From assembly GCA_002205965.3 (NCBI GenBank), contig NADL03000672.1, forward strand, positions 434,001 to 498,000: DNA of 64,000 bases. The letters run 5' to 3'. The DNA is from Kappaphycus alvarezii (taxonomy: Eukaryota; Rhodophyta; Florideophyceae; Gigartinales; Solieriaceae). The position numbers and the translations under genes are program-made. The notes under the pieces are model-generated. The model worked only from the letters and a program-made list of their open reading frames with translations, was not told where the DNA came from and searched no databases. Numbering within the stretch: position 1 is the stretch's first letter; the number at the start of each line of letters is the position of its first letter. This document shows, one piece after another, positions 1-10,324 of the stretch.

Positions 1-1
1 G

Positions 2-373
2 GAAGGTAGTTTCAAAATGGCAGTGGCCTGGAATTCGGAATACATTGGCGACGGGTTTATGGCGACACCGATGGCAGATGTTACGGAGACCGGAGTATTT
101 GACCTAGTTCTGTTTCGCGCAGACATCTCAAAAGGCGACATGTTGAAGGTGATGCTGTCAATCGACGACGGGTCATACATCAGGAAAACAGATCAGTTTT
201 TATATTACAAGGCCACTCGTGTAGAGTTCGAGAGTCTGGATGGTCAGTACCTGACAGTTGACGGAGAGTCAGTGCCAGTTGCACCTTTTGTTTTGGACAT
301 GGCACCGCAGGACGGACACTTGAGGGTTCTCAATTCGTTCGCTGCCCACCCGTCGATTGTGAAAAGGGTCTGA
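2..373 (+). CDS. Sphingosine/diacylglycerol kinase-like protein, C-terminal end (5' cut by window edge)
   Basis: The frame is open from the first bases and ends at TGA 371-373, so this is the last ~120 residues of a longer protein. The pattern fits the C-terminal beta-sandwich of the eukaryotic sphingosine/ceramide/diacylglycerol kinase family: GSFKMAVAWNSEYIGDGF, then APMAD-like and GVFDLVLFRADISKGDML segments, a Y.KATRVEF strand, and finally the conserved LTVDGESV motif, where DGE is a family hallmark. The nucleotide-binding GGDGT half would lie upstream of the window. The internal ATG at 17 is unlikely to be the true start, because the upstream codons continue the conserved strand. The family phosphorylates lipid alcohols with ATP at membranes. 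The exact lipid cannot be told from this piece. Confidence 0.75.
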   Translation, partial: EGSFKMAVAWNSEYIGDGFMATPMADVTETGVFDLVLFRADISKGDMLKVMLSIDDGSYIRKTDQFLYYKATRVEFESLDGQYLTVDGESVPVAPFVLDMAPQDGHLRVLNSFAAHPSIVKRV

Positions 374-910
374 GTCCTGCACTCAGTATGACGTACTGCA
401 AAAAGAGGAGAGTTAGGCAAGCGTACATGAGGACGTTCGCAATTTGTTTCATCATTGTTCCCCTCGCCGTTGGCAACGGTGAAACAGAGCTTGTGCTTAA
501 CAGGAGACATTCTCAAATGAGGGGGCGTGTTCAGCGCAATGCAGGAAAGCAAGGCAGGCAGCGACGATGCTCTAAAGCACAAATCGAATAGCGACAGCAT
601 AACGTTGGTCGTAGCCTAACGCACGGTGCCAGTGCTCTTGTACAAAATTCTTGATTTCGCAATAAGTATAGTAGCACAAGGATAACGCAAAGCCGTAAAA
701 GGCACATGTAAACGTTCTGAACGGGAGTTAACCTTTGACACCCAATGCAGCGTACACGCTGCCCAACCAGCTTCGTTTTGCTACATCTGATCTTGCAATG
801 TACACATTAGTGGCTATTCCAGGCGAGGTGACTGACCTTGTAGACCAGGCAAAGCATCTCAGCACAGTAAAAGCACTGGTACCCTCTCCCTGGCATCACG
901 CTCCCGAACG
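374..910. other. Intergenic spacer between convergent genes
   Basis: Contains the 3' flanks of the upstream lipid-kinase gene (+) and the TatD gene (-). Short ORFs here show no recognisable domain and no consistent codon use. I see no RNA gene or repeat. Confidence 0.6.
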
Positions 911-1723
911 TCATCCACTCTCGAACACTTTCGGAAACATACGACGCTCGTTCTGCTGTATAATGGTCTTGACATCCTGCAAGGAAACACTTTTCAAAGC
1001 TGCGATCATGTGAATTGCCCTCTCGATCATAGCTGGGTCTCCCCTTTTGCCTCTCTCGATGCCTAAAGCTGGGGCATCACTTTCGAGCAATAAGCGCTCT
1101 AACGGCAATCTCCGCACCAGTTTAGACATATGATCACTTCTCACAATACTAGGTGGAACCGAAAAGTACAGGCCTTCCTTTGCTCGATCCAGTGCTCTCT
1201 CTGCGTAAATAGGACGACCATCAAATGCATGCATAACAGCTTGAACGGGACCGTTTGCTAGGGATTCGAGAATGAGTTCGAGTGCATGCCGGCCTGCGGC
1301 ACGGGAGTGAATAGTGAGTGGGAGATTTAGGGATTGCGAAAGAGTGAGGAAGTGAGAAAAGGTTTGCTTTTGTATAAGACGGGCGGTTGGTTCATGAGGA
1401 TGAAGGGAAAGGACATGAGGAGTGAAGTCGAGGCCGACTTCTCCGATTGCAACGACAGCGGGATCTTGAAGGAGATCCTCGAGAGAGGAGAGATGAGTGG
1501 AGAGTGTTGCGGGGTTCAGGGTCGTGACATGCGAGGGATGGAGACCGAGAGCAGGATGAAGGAGAGAATGGGATGTGGTTAAGGAGAGGACGCTGCGAGC
1601 ATCTTCAAGGGACTCAGAGACGACGATTATGGACGTGATGTCAGCGGACTGAGCACGTGAGAGAACAGCAGGAAGATCCGTGGCAAAGAGAGGGGAAGTC
1701 AGATGGGCATGGGTGTCGAGCAT
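911..1723 (-). CDS. TatD-family metal-dependent deoxyribonuclease (TATDN3-like)
   Basis: Predicted metal-dependent hydrolase of the TatD/amidohydrolase TIM-barrel superfamily, known for 3'-5' exonuclease activity on DNA. The metal-binding motifs appear in order: DTHAHL at residues 3-8, GLHP, GEVGLDF with the bridging glutamate, IHSR, HAFDG and finally LESDAPALG. From the ATG at 1721-1723 the product is 270 residues, the usual family length (about 260-275), and the first motif sits at residue 3. The frame stays open upstream to an ATG at 1813, but those 30 residues are Ser/Arg-rich and not part of the fold, so I prefer the inner start. A short targeting extension cannot be excluded. The gene is intronless and convergent with the preceding lipid-kinase gene. 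All metal ligands appear present. Confidence 0.9.
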   Translation of the reverse strand: MLDTHAHLTSPLFATDLPAVLSRAQSADITSIIVVSESLEDARSVLSLTTSHSLLHPALGLHPSHVTTLNPATLSTHLSSLEDLLQDPAVVAIGEVGLDFTPHVLSLHPHEPTARLIQKQTFSHFLTLSQSLNLPLTIHSRAAGRHALELILESLANGPVQAVMHAFDGRPIYAERALDRAKEGLYFSVPPSIVRSDHMSKLVRRLPLERLLLESDAPALGIERGKRGDPAMIERAIHMIAALKSVSLQDVKTIIQQNERRMFPKVFESG

Positions 1724-1813
1724 TGTGAACGGTCGTCCACGGGTTCTCGTGACGTCTACAGAAGCGCTTGACGGACGTGAGGAGGAATGGGACGAGCTCG
1801 CTCGATCCAACAC

Positions 1814-2518
1814 ACCGTACTTGTTCGGGTGAGTAGCGATTCGATTCTACCGTCGCGACCCAGGTTTCCGATTCCAGCCTGTGGTTTTCGACTCCCTCGG
1901 TGCCCCTTCTCCGGACACCGCATTATTTATTGAAGAGTTTGTGCCACGTGTAGCCACGAAATGCCACACCTCGGACGCTACGATTCGCACACGCATATAC
2001 CAGCGTATCAGTTGCACTTTGTGGTCGTCGGTGGCTATGGCCATCATATCGCGGGCCCCACTGCACGTGACCGATGTGGTCCATCCAGTTAGCTCTCAAC
2101 TGAATAGTCGCTCAGTCGGTGTACACTCAAGATAAGTAAACAGTAAAAGATGTTGTGTAGTGTGGAGAGGCCCTCTGTGGTGTTGCATCATTGGTAATCT
2201 CCTTCCGTACGTCACGTGAATGAATCATCTTTACTTCATGATTATAAAATTTATAAATATAAAGGGCATAGCAATGTACGAAGTTCCGTAAGACAGTGCC
2301 AATTATTCAATTTTATTCAAGTATACTTCCAGAAAGGCCGGAAGACCCAATTTCAAAGATAAAACAGCGAAAAATTACTCAAATTGAACTGAAAAGCACA
2401 TCAACGTACTCAGCGTTGAACAACGGCCTCAATAGACACTGAGTTTGCAAAGACCGGACTACTGAAGACTAATCGGCTTTATTTTCCTGATCGTCGTCGC
2501 TACAACCAAAATGGGAGA
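1814..2518. other. Intergenic spacer, no gene seen
   Basis: Upstream region of the TatD gene. Short ORFs on both strands have no recognisable content. The part from about 2220 is AT-rich. No repeat or RNA gene recognised. Confidence 0.5.
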
Positions 2519-4368
2519 AAGAAGGCCTAATTTTGGCCACCACTTCCCGGATAAACACTTAGTTCCCTACCATTGACTTGTTCAAAACCTCGACCACACC
2601 ACTAGCTGCCACACGTCGAGCACCCAAGCGCCTCTTTACGCATCTCGATTGGGATCCGGAGCCTTCACCAAGCCCTCCCACTCGATACATTACCAAAGGG
2701 TCCTGCACCAACCTCGCGATCAGAACTCGATCAAGCTTCTTCCGCTCTGCTTTTACTGCCCTCTCTTTCCTTTTATCCTCCTTCTTTTGCTCCGCAAGGA
2801 ACTTAGCAGACGCTTTCTTGACGCGCTTGACCTCTCCCTGGAATTCCGTTTCAGCACGGCGTTTTATGGGTTCAGTCTTTTTTGGATCCGTATTTGTTCT
2901 TTCCGAGCTTTTTCTGCAGTTCTCCGTTCCTGTTGTCCCGTCCGGGCTGAGTCTTTCCTTTTCAGTCCGGCAAAGTTCTCAATCAGAGTGACGCAGTCCG
3001 CAGGTGCTCCAGGATTGTACAAACGGCTCGGAACGTTCGCGCTTGTACCTGTAGACACCCTGTTGGTCGCTTTAGAACCCATTACAATGTCATTAACTAT
3101 TTCTGCGTTTTTTAGGAGAACACATACCTCTTGGATGGCGCTTGATTGTCCATCAGCGTTCTCAATTTTTCGCCTCAGTTCCTGGAACGTTATCTTTTCT
3201 GATTGGCGAAGTATAAACGGAATAAGACGGGAGCCAACAAGGAGCCCTTCGGCGCGCTAAACGTTTTTGGATGCCAATTCCTCCAATGTGTCGATATTCT
3301 GACGGAACGTTCGCCCAAAGTCAAATTGAAAGGGAAATAATCCTTTTTATCATAAAAAAAGGGGGGGTCGTGATTCTATTTACAGATATAATTACTACGG
3401 CAGTAATATGCCTCTGTTAAGCATAGGTTGTTTTTCATTTGTGGGATCCACCATGGTGACTGGAAGCAGAACTGAACACTTTTTCTTTCTTGCCGTATGT
3501 GACATTCACGGCTGTTTCATCTAAATCCATATCCTATGTGGGTTAAAAAGCAGCCCGGGATTCATATTCATCAGACCTGAAATCAACTCAAAGAATGGTT
3601 TGACATGGGATCGCTATCTGCAGCGAGCTTCGATACCTCTTTGTTTTCGTGAGCCATAAAAGTGAGCTCCCTGTTACGCGCACGAAAGGACCGAATAGTC
3701 TCGTTGCTTGGGTCGCCCTCGGCAAATCCCTTTCGACTGTCTGCAGCAACTTTTGCCATCATGTACTTCAGTCCCTCGTAGCCAATTGCAGCTCCATTTG
3801 CAGACAAGAACTGTAACCTTCTCACTACAATGTTCTCTCCCTCTTTGGAGAGCACAGTTAGTCGCCCTGGTTTTGTATCTGGGCTTTTTAGGGCGTTAAT
3901 GGCCGCTTGGTTCCTATATTGTAGGCATTTTGCCAGCTCATGGACCACACTACACGTAACAGAAGTGAGCTCTGCAAATCGGCGATTGCTCATGCTTAAC
4001 TTTCGCTATGTCCGAGTACGAAGCAGCTTTACTGCTTTTTTCGTTTTGTGGACCTTTCCACTCGTGTTCGGCTGGACTTAGACTTGTTTATGATCTGTTT
4101 GCGCATGGTCTGTGGCGTTGTGAGTGAATAAGTTCTTGTAAATAGAGACAGGCAAAAACAGGCAGGTTTCGGCGAGGCAATCATATCTATCGAGGGACTA
4201 GGCCGCATACTGGCATCGCCATTGCCCAGGAGTATGCTTAAATGGTATTACCATTGGTGGAGTTTGGTTTGGGAATGCATGGTGAGGCGGTTTGTTCTCA
4301 CAAATTGACGGGAGTAAACTATTTCGTTGGCCAAAATTAAACAGCTGGCCAAAAATTAGCCTTCTTCG
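2519..4368 (-). mobile_element. Internally deleted pogo/Tc5-like DNA transposon
   Basis: A transposase relic on the minus strand lies between imperfect inverted ends. The left end (2519-2543) reads AAGAAGGCCTAATTTTGGCC. The right end (4345-4368), reverse-complemented, reads AAGAAGGCTAATTTTTGGCC. The TAATTTTGGCCA theme fits the pogo/Fot/Tc5 group, but I could not identify a clean TA target duplication, so the exact ends are approximate. The transposase is represented only by its N-terminal and C-terminal parts, so this is a deletion derivative and not autonomous. Confidence 0.55.
2578..3993 (-). pseudogene. pogo/Tc5-like transposase, DDE core deleted and frames broken
   Basis: Read from 3993 downward. 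The first 136-residue ORF (3993-3583) is a CENP-B/Tc5-type DNA-binding domain: LTVLSKEGENIVVRRLQFL, then a helix-turn-helix ending in SFRARNRELTFMA.ENKEVS. After a stop and a frame change, LDETAVNVTYGKKEKVF near 3520-3470 carries the first catalytic Asp of the DDE domain (family pattern W.LDET....GK). The following catalytic region is missing. A G-run at 3361-3367 and AT-rich sequence mark the deletion. From about 3260 to 2578 a C-terminal tail reappears, rich in Lys/Arg/Glu (KASAKFLAEQKKEDKRKER), as in pogo-type proteins, with one further frame change near 2870. Not functional. Confidence 0.6.
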
Positions 4369-6237
4369 AAGGGTGACTTTAATGCAATCGAGCTGATTTT
4401 TTGGCAGAGAGACTATTTCGTAAAACTATATAAAGGAGCAAAAATTCAGTTTAGCAAGGTAATTAAAACCTGAAATATTTCAAACAGGCTATCTCGGGTG
4501 TGTAATTCCCGTATGAGGGAGGAGGAATCTTTTAATGTCTCCACAAAACTGAACCATACAGGTAGTGGGTTACACTGGAAGACTAAGAACATCACTAGGA
4601 GACGGCTGAACCATCATAAACCCCAAAAAGGACAAAGGGTGGGGGACCACAACAAAATTCCACCATCTAAATACGAGATCCAGACAGCTTGAAAAACTTC
4701 TAGTGTAAGCATGACCACTTAGTGACGATGGCTATTACAATGAAGAAACCTCCGAACGAACTTGCCGAAGAACCGACAGGGCTCCATAGACCACGTTCCT
4801 TCGGGGACTGTAACAAAGACAGTAGGGAACAAGCGAATAGAAACAGCGAACTTTGAAAACCCTGTTCGAGTGGGAGAGGCGCTCTTACACGCATCTCCCA
4901 GATCATTCTACGTGCGCTGGGGCCCAGGACGACAATCCATCCGAAATAACCATCAACAGCAACGGTACAGCGGGAGATCTTAAGTCATGGTTGTTGTTAT
5001 ACGCTGTACAGCACTTAAGTACATATAACTGTAACCTGATGGAGCAACAAACTGAGTTGAATGGTTCATCTTCCCTCCACGAGTCTTAAAGACTTCCGCG
5101 CAATGAGTCATCATACTTTGAATGAGTTTATAGTAGATTTCAGTGCCGATTAGAGCCTATTCTTCCTTAATACACAATTTAATATCCAATGCAGTACAGA
5201 AATGACTACGATTCGTGTGCAAACATTGAACAGTCACGCACTAAAAGTTTTCTATTTGATGGAGATCTAGACCCCGCACTGGCCAGAGTATGAATTCTAA
5301 AATTTACCCCTGAAAGTACTCTCTTATAATGTTCTTAGCGTGAATACCTGAATTTTCCTTCTGTAATTTCCACATATCAGTGGAAATCTCTGTTGAAAAA
5401 GGGATCAAATGTAGTTTAAAAGGTCTGACATAGCTTTGCTCATTCTGCTACGACTAAAAATTTGATTCCTTAGCCATCTTTCATCAAGAGCACCCCACAC
5501 GAGTATACTTCGACACTCATTCTAGTGAAGCGATAAACCCTCTTGGTTATTTCTTGGATAACTCTAGTATGATTCGAAGCATTTTGAGTGGTATGAATTG
5601 AATTTTTCTCATCTTAGAACACCACTTGCCCCCATTTCTGACAATGACGCGACCTTTCAGAACAATCTCATTATGTTGAGCGGTCTGTAATGTCTCGCGT
5701 TTTGTATCCCAATACTTTAAATGTGACATAAAGGACAGTATATTTTTGTGTCTGACGTTTAGAAATTGGTAAATGGAGCGATTTAACGCCCTGACATGCA
5801 AATATTTGCACTTTTACTGCTTTGTGAACTACAGTCCTACGACCTTTGGCAGAAGTCTTGGTTTTTACGGTATTTTTCTTACGCTTCCCATAAATATTTT
5901 GTCCGCTATGTATCATTTGATACAGTCCCAGTGCTTTTCTATGCGGTAGTAAACCGCATACGGTATGAGGCCCTTCTTCTGTAGGGCCTCAATTTGACAT
6001 CGCTGGTATTCAGTAAGGAATCGACCGCGGGCCATTTTTGGGAAGGAAATGTGCTATGGACGGATGAGGTGCTGATATGGATCGAATAACGCAGTTTCCC
6101 GCGGTTTACTGTGATTTTGGCGGACAATAATAAATTTTTTCGTCAGGTTGGTATAGTAATTTCACCCCTTTCAGTAGCCTTTTTTGAAATATTCTGGCAT
6201 AATTTTTCCCGAATCAATTTGCAACCCTGCTCCTTTA
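4369..6237. other. AT-rich spacer without recognisable gene
   Basis: No ORF here has convincing coding content. Two small perfect hairpins occur side by side: ATGCGGT/ACCGCAT (5940-5958) and GAGGCCC/GGGCCTC (5968-5991). I see no RNA gene. The sequence abuts the retrotransposon starting at 6238. Confidence 0.5.
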
Positions 6238-6437
6238 CGTCAAGTGTAGACGAAGTTTATGCGGATGAAAACAGCGTGCAGTGAATAGCGAAGGGGTCCA
6301 CTATGGTGGCCCACATGATGCGTACGTGTAATGCGAGGATGGCTTACAGCACTTAGGTTTCGATCATGAGCCGCCGTCGCAAAACCCCGTCTACTTATGT
6401 GGTCGGGCGCCGATTGGAAATCGGCATGCCTCTCTCT
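6238..6437. repeat. Left 200-bp direct repeat (A1) of the YR retrotransposon
   Basis: Identical base for base to 10308-10507. It starts CGTCAAGTGTAGACGAAG, in which CGTC and GACG form inverted arms around a 7-bp spacer. It ends in a CT run (GCCTCTCTCT). The ORF for the gag-like protein begins 93 bp downstream, so this repeat probably holds the promoter. Confidence 0.95.
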
Positions 6438-6530
6438 TTAGAGTCCCCAGTACGACTGGCGGTAGGCTTCTTTCAAGTAGGTCAAAAGGATTCGACCAAG
6501 ATTAGCGCCGGCGCTATTCAGGACTAAATT

Positions 6531-7223
6531 ATGACTACCCCCTTTGAGAAGAGCCTCGTGTTGGCCGACGAACTTTTGGGCAAAGCCAAACTTATCGAGA
6601 AGGGCAAGTCAATGGATGAAGCGGGGATCGACCCGGAGTGGATGGTAGCATACGCCAGAATTGCCGAACGCAACGACCGTGATCGACGATTTGGGCTGAG
6701 CCGTTACCCTTACGAGCCGGGACCTTCCGTCGCTGCCTTCACTGGAGGCCTCTTCGATCACCGGGAATGGCCATTGCGCAAAGGTCTCGAGCGCCATCAA
6801 AGCATGAGAGCCGTCTCCGAGTACGAGTGCAAGTACATAAATGCCGCTGGCTTTTGGTCTTCTTTCCAAGAGACGGCTATCTCACTTCGACAAGAGTCTT
6901 TGGCTCAGAAGAAGTTGGAAGATGCCGAAAAGTTTGACGTTTGGGCGATCATTGCTAACCGGTACTGTTTGCGAACTGTGGGTCTCAGAGCAGAGTTCTA
7001 CAAGCTTGCAGCGAATGATCCAACGTATGCCAAGATGATACTTCCCACGCTGGAAAAGAGAACGGATGTCGCGGCGGCCGACAACCTCGACGAGACTATG
7101 TCAGAGCTAGACTCTCATATGCACACGCAACTACTGAAGGCAGTTGCCACTCTAAGCGCCAGTAATGCCACGAAAAAGAATAAGGGCAACAAGGGCAACG
7201 GTGGTAACGCCGATGGCCAGTAG
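6531..7223 (+). CDS. gag-like ORF1 of the YR retrotransposon
   Basis: First ORF of the element, 230 residues. It has no obvious catalytic motif. It is mostly alpha-helical in character, and its C-terminus is a short basic, Gly/Asn/Lys-rich tail (KKNKGNKGNGGN), as expected for a nucleic-acid-binding capsid-type protein. There is no CCHC zinc knuckle, which is common for Gag of DIRS-order elements. Its stop (TAG, 7221-7223) is followed after five bases by the ATG of the RT ORF in another frame, so the two are probably expressed from one transcript by reinitiation or recoding. Gag function is inferred from position and tail composition. Confidence 0.7.
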   Translation: MTTPFEKSLVLADELLGKAKLIEKGKSMDEAGIDPEWMVAYARIAERNDRDRRFGLSRYPYEPGPSVAAFTGGLFDHREWPLRKGLERHQSMRAVSEYECKYINAAGFWSSFQETAISLRQESLAQKKLEDAEKFDVWAIIANRYCLRTVGLRAEFYKLAANDPTYAKMILPTLEKRTDVAAADNLDETMSELDSHMHTQLLKAVATLSASNATKKNKGNKGNGGNADGQ

Positions 7224-7228
7224 GCCCT

Positions 7229-9184
7229 ATGGGTCGTCGACGCCCTCTTTGGTTTGCTATGCAACGGCAAGCCGTCGAGTGGCGTCGCCTGGGCGCCTCG
7301 GAATACCTCTGCCGAGCCGTTCAGTTTGGTATATACGAGGCACCATGCGTCCCGTTCAAAGCTGGACAGGGCGAGGAGCTTTCGGACATACCTCAATCGC
7401 CGGAGGACAAGGAATTTGCCTGGAAAGATCTAGCAGAAGGGTGCGAGTCGGGGATTTACGAAGAGATTACCGAAGCGCATGCAGAACGGGCGAAGAAGAG
7501 CGGGGCAATCGTGTCCTCGGCGTTTACCGTGTGGCAAGACACCGGAGAAGGGGTGAAGGGAAGGTTTGTAGTAAACCTGTCGAAGCAGTCAAAGAAATGG
7601 AAGAAGGGCTCGGTGCGGATGGAATCCGTGTCCGAATTCGCCACAAGTATCCAGAAGGGAGACCATTTGCTTTCGATGGACATCGAGAAGGGATACAGGC
7701 ACTTCCGGTTGCATCCTGCGATGCGCGATTGGTTCATATTCCACTACTACGGGAAGTACTATCGTTGTATTGCGCTACCCTTCGGGTGGGGGAGGTCCCC
7801 ATTGTGGTTTACTCAGTTAATGACCGTGTTTCTACGGCCGCTTCGCCAACTTGGCTATCGCGTCCTGTGTTACCTAGACGACTTCCTTATAGCCCCGTCA
7901 CCCTATGGTCAGGTAGCCTCACTGACACACTGTGCAGTGGCGAAGGAAAAGATCGAAGCGCTGTTGCAGTCGCTAGGGCTCCGCCGACACCCTACGAAGG
8001 GAGAATGGAATGGGTCACAGGTGGTGGAGCATCTCGGCATTGTTATCAACACCAAGGAAATGACCTTTTCGGTGGTTCCTCGAAAGGCAGAGAAGGTTCG
8101 ACGGCTAGCGGGAAAGCTATTGAAGGAGGTCCGGTTCGGGAAACGATGGGTGACATCCCAAAGGCTGCGCAGCTTTTGTGGTGTATGCGTGTCTCTTACG
8201 TTGGCTATGCCATGGGCAAGGTTTTACACTCGTGCACTCTATTGGGACTTGGGCTCCCACCGCCCTCGAGACAACCGCGGCCGATGCCGCCTCTCACATC
8301 AGTCGATCAAAGACCTCAGGTTCTGGAAAGGGCTAGCCGAACACGACCTTGGCGGTCGACCAATGACCCAGCCCGTACCACAAGCGGCCATGCACACAGA
8401 CGCGGCCGATATGGGGTTTGGCGGGACACTGAATACCGACGACTTGCGACAAGGGGTACCCGGGATGTGGTGTTCGCAAGGAGTATGGAGTTGGAAGGAT
8501 CGCGCGAAGAGTATAAGCTTAAGGGAACTGAAGGCGATCAGAAAGCTACTCCTAGGACGTTTGGGACAACGGATTGCAGCTTCCTCCGTCACGGACTTGC
8601 TTTTGCATGTCGACAATCAACCCGTGACGCACATTGTCAACAGCCTAGTGTCAGCAAGCCGCCCGATGATGCGGGAGCTGCGTCGGCTGAAGGCCGTACT
8701 AGATCGACTAGGAATCAGGGTGAAGGCCGAATGGATCCCTTCCGTCGCGAACAAGTTTGCCGACGCTCTATCGCGACGCTTCCCCCGCGGCGACCTGCAG
8801 ATTCGCAGGCAGCTGCGGCGTTCCATCGCGGATGGGATGAAGGCTCCAGTAGACGTTTTCAAGTTCCGCCCACTAGGCGAACATCCATCCTACCTCCGAC
8901 GAGCGGTCATGGACGAGCTACAGAAGGAATGGGACCGGGAAACAGTGCGTCTTTTGTGCCCACCGGTGGACCTGATTGGGGCGACCGTGCGCAAGCTGGC
9001 ACTCACGAAAGCGCCAGCGCTGCTGTTAATACCCGACTGGCCGAGACAGCCATGGCACCAGGCCGCAATACATTTGGCGACGAGGGTGGAGAGATTAGAG
9101 CAGCCGCCGACGGAGGTGTGGGCAGCACAGCGGAAGCTCAACCCGCAGTGGAGGCTGCTTCAGCTGGAAATCAATCTCGCCTAA
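7229..9184 (+). CDS. Reverse transcriptase-RNase H polyprotein (DIRS-order pol)
   Basis: A 651-residue intact ORF. The RT domain spans about residues 100-330, with the first catalytic Asp in SMDIEKGYRHFRLHP (D151) and the palm motif CYLDDFL (YLDD 215-218), preceded by ALPFGWGRSP. A DIRS-type RNase H follows at about 386-525: HTDAADMGFGGTL, LRELKAI, LLHVDNQPV and finally WIPSVANKFADALSR, which together supply the acidic catalytic residues. The spacing of these motifs matches DIRS/PAT/Ngaro pol rather than Ty3/gypsy. The last ~110 residues are a linker without known domain. It starts 5 nt after the ORF1 stop and overlaps an open antiphase frame that continues into the recombinase. It makes cDNA from the element RNA, probably giving a circular intermediate. 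Confidence 0.93.
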   Translation: MGRRRPLWFAMQRQAVEWRRLGASEYLCRAVQFGIYEAPCVPFKAGQGEELSDIPQSPEDKEFAWKDLAEGCESGIYEEITEAHAERAKKSGAIVSSAFTVWQDTGEGVKGRFVVNLSKQSKKWKKGSVRMESVSEFATSIQKGDHLLSMDIEKGYRHFRLHPAMRDWFIFHYYGKYYRCIALPFGWGRSPLWFTQLMTVFLRPLRQLGYRVLCYLDDFLIAPSPYGQVASLTHCAVAKEKIEALLQSLGLRRHPTKGEWNGSQVVEHLGIVINTKEMTFSVVPRKAEKVRRLAGKLLKEVRFGKRWVTSQRLRSFCGVCVSLTLAMPWARFYTRALYWDLGSHRPRDNRGRCRLSHQSIKDLRFWKGLAEHDLGGRPMTQPVPQAAMHTDAADMGFGGTLNTDDLRQGVPGMWCSQGVWSWKDRAKSISLRELKAIRKLLLGRLGQRIAASSVTDLLLHVDNQPVTHIVNSLVSASRPMMRELRRLKAVLDRLGIRVKAEWIPSVANKFADALSRRFPRGDLQIRRQLRRSIADGMKAPVDVFKFRPLGEHPSYLRRAVMDELQKEWDRETVRLLCPPVDLIGATVRKLALTKAPALLLIPDWPRQPWHQAAIHLATRVERLEQPPTEVWAAQRKLNPQWRLLQLEINLA

Positions 9185-9228
9185 CACGGGCCGGCGCCCG
9201 TCTAGCAATTAATCGCGCTGCTTCCTCC

Positions 9229-10246
9229 ATGGTATCTCTTGTAGCTGGGGACACTCCTGGTGCGCGTATGTCCGCCGAAATGGTAGAGCAGTTTGCTTGG
9301 AGCGACCGGACAACAGCCACGCGTAATTCTCAATGGACAGCGTGGTGTGAGTTTTGTTCAGCTGAAGGACGTGCGGTACTACCTGTGACTGAAGGAAGTT
9401 TGGTCGCTTTCATCGGCTGGCTTCGATTGGAAAGGGATAGGAACGGAAGAAAGGTGGGAGCGGCTTCCCTGCCGCAGTATCTCAGCGCTGTTCGACAGAT
9501 GCAGCTAGTGCTCACTGGGGAACAAGTTCCTCCGTACCCATTCTTGAACCACGTCATTCGGGCATACAAGAAGTGGGAAGAAGAGCAACATCCGTCGGAA
9601 GAATCCGTTGTGGTATTCCTGCGGACAGTGTGCAAGCGATCTGGGCGCTTGGAATGCAAAGCACCTCCAGTATGGAGGTTCGGGACTGCTGCGCTTGTGT
9701 GTTTGCCTACTGCTTTAATGGTCTGAGAGAAAGCTCAGTGATGTCTTTGTTGGAATCTCAAGTTACTTTGACCGACGACCAAGTAGTGGCACGCCTTTCC
9801 GTGGTCAAGGGGCGTCAAGCAAGCCGAGAACAACTCGTATCCTATGATCGAATTTCTACGTTGGCTTCTCCTTTGGATCTTCTCGCGCGATGGGCTAGTA
9901 TTCGGCGTCCACATTTCCGATTCTTTGCTCTGCCAGGAGAACCTGTGGAATGGACAAAGGGTAGTTTGACTACCGGGCTGCAGCGTGTGCTCAAGACCTT
10001 GAACCTGCAACCCCCCCCGACGGCAAATTTACTTCTCATTCGTTACGAATCGGGGCGCACACCGAGCAGGTTCTATTAGGTATTCCTTTGGAAGTTCGTC
10101 TGGCCAGGTTTGGCTGGGGTCACAATAGCGCAGAGATGGCTTCTCTTTACTTTGACCGTACTATCAAGACTACCGCGGCGTCGTTCTGGTTTTTCGGTGC
10201 TGGCCCTTCCGGGCCGCCCGCTTCCATCCCTCCTCCGCAAGCATAA
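9229..10246 (+). pseudogene. Tyrosine recombinase ORF3 of the YR retrotransposon, with two apparent frameshifts
   Basis: The conserved integrase elements are all present but spread over three frames. Frame 1 (from the ATG at 9229, open further upstream) gives the N-terminal SAM-like core-binding part: TTATRNSQWTAWCEFC and LVAFIGWLRLERD. A break near 9605 leads to the frame with GLRESSVMSLL, which holds the first catalytic Arg, and VVKGRQASRE. A second break in the C8 run at 10011-10018 leads to SHSLRIGAHTEQVLLG (the H-x-x-R box) and RFGWGHNSAEMASLYFD, with the nucleophile Tyr, ending at TAA 10244-10246. So the R, HxxR, H/W and Y residues survive. With identical terminal repeats elsewhere in the element, sequencing indels are as likely as true decay. 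Confidence 0.85.
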
Positions 10247-10301
10247 GTCGGGACGTTGGGTGCTGGCACCCGTCCGACATGGAGTGGTACTCCCAAGCTG
10301 G

Positions 10302-10324
10302 GGTTTTCGTCAAGTGTAGACGAA
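10302..10324. other. Putative tyrosine-recombinase site at the B1-A2 junction
   Basis: GGTTTTCGTC, then spacer AAGTGTA (7 bp), then GACGAA. The inner arms TTCGTC and GACGAA are perfect inverted repeats. Two short inverted arms around a 6-8 bp spacer is the usual architecture of tyrosine-recombinase sites. In the left repeat (6238) only the right arm and spacer are kept, and the left arm is replaced by flanking DNA. This fits integration of a circle at this point. Inference only. Confidence 0.45.

Noticed and set aside
4700-5089. Overlapping ORFs of 60-80 codons on both strands
   Set aside because: No motif and no strand preference; treated as chance ORFs.
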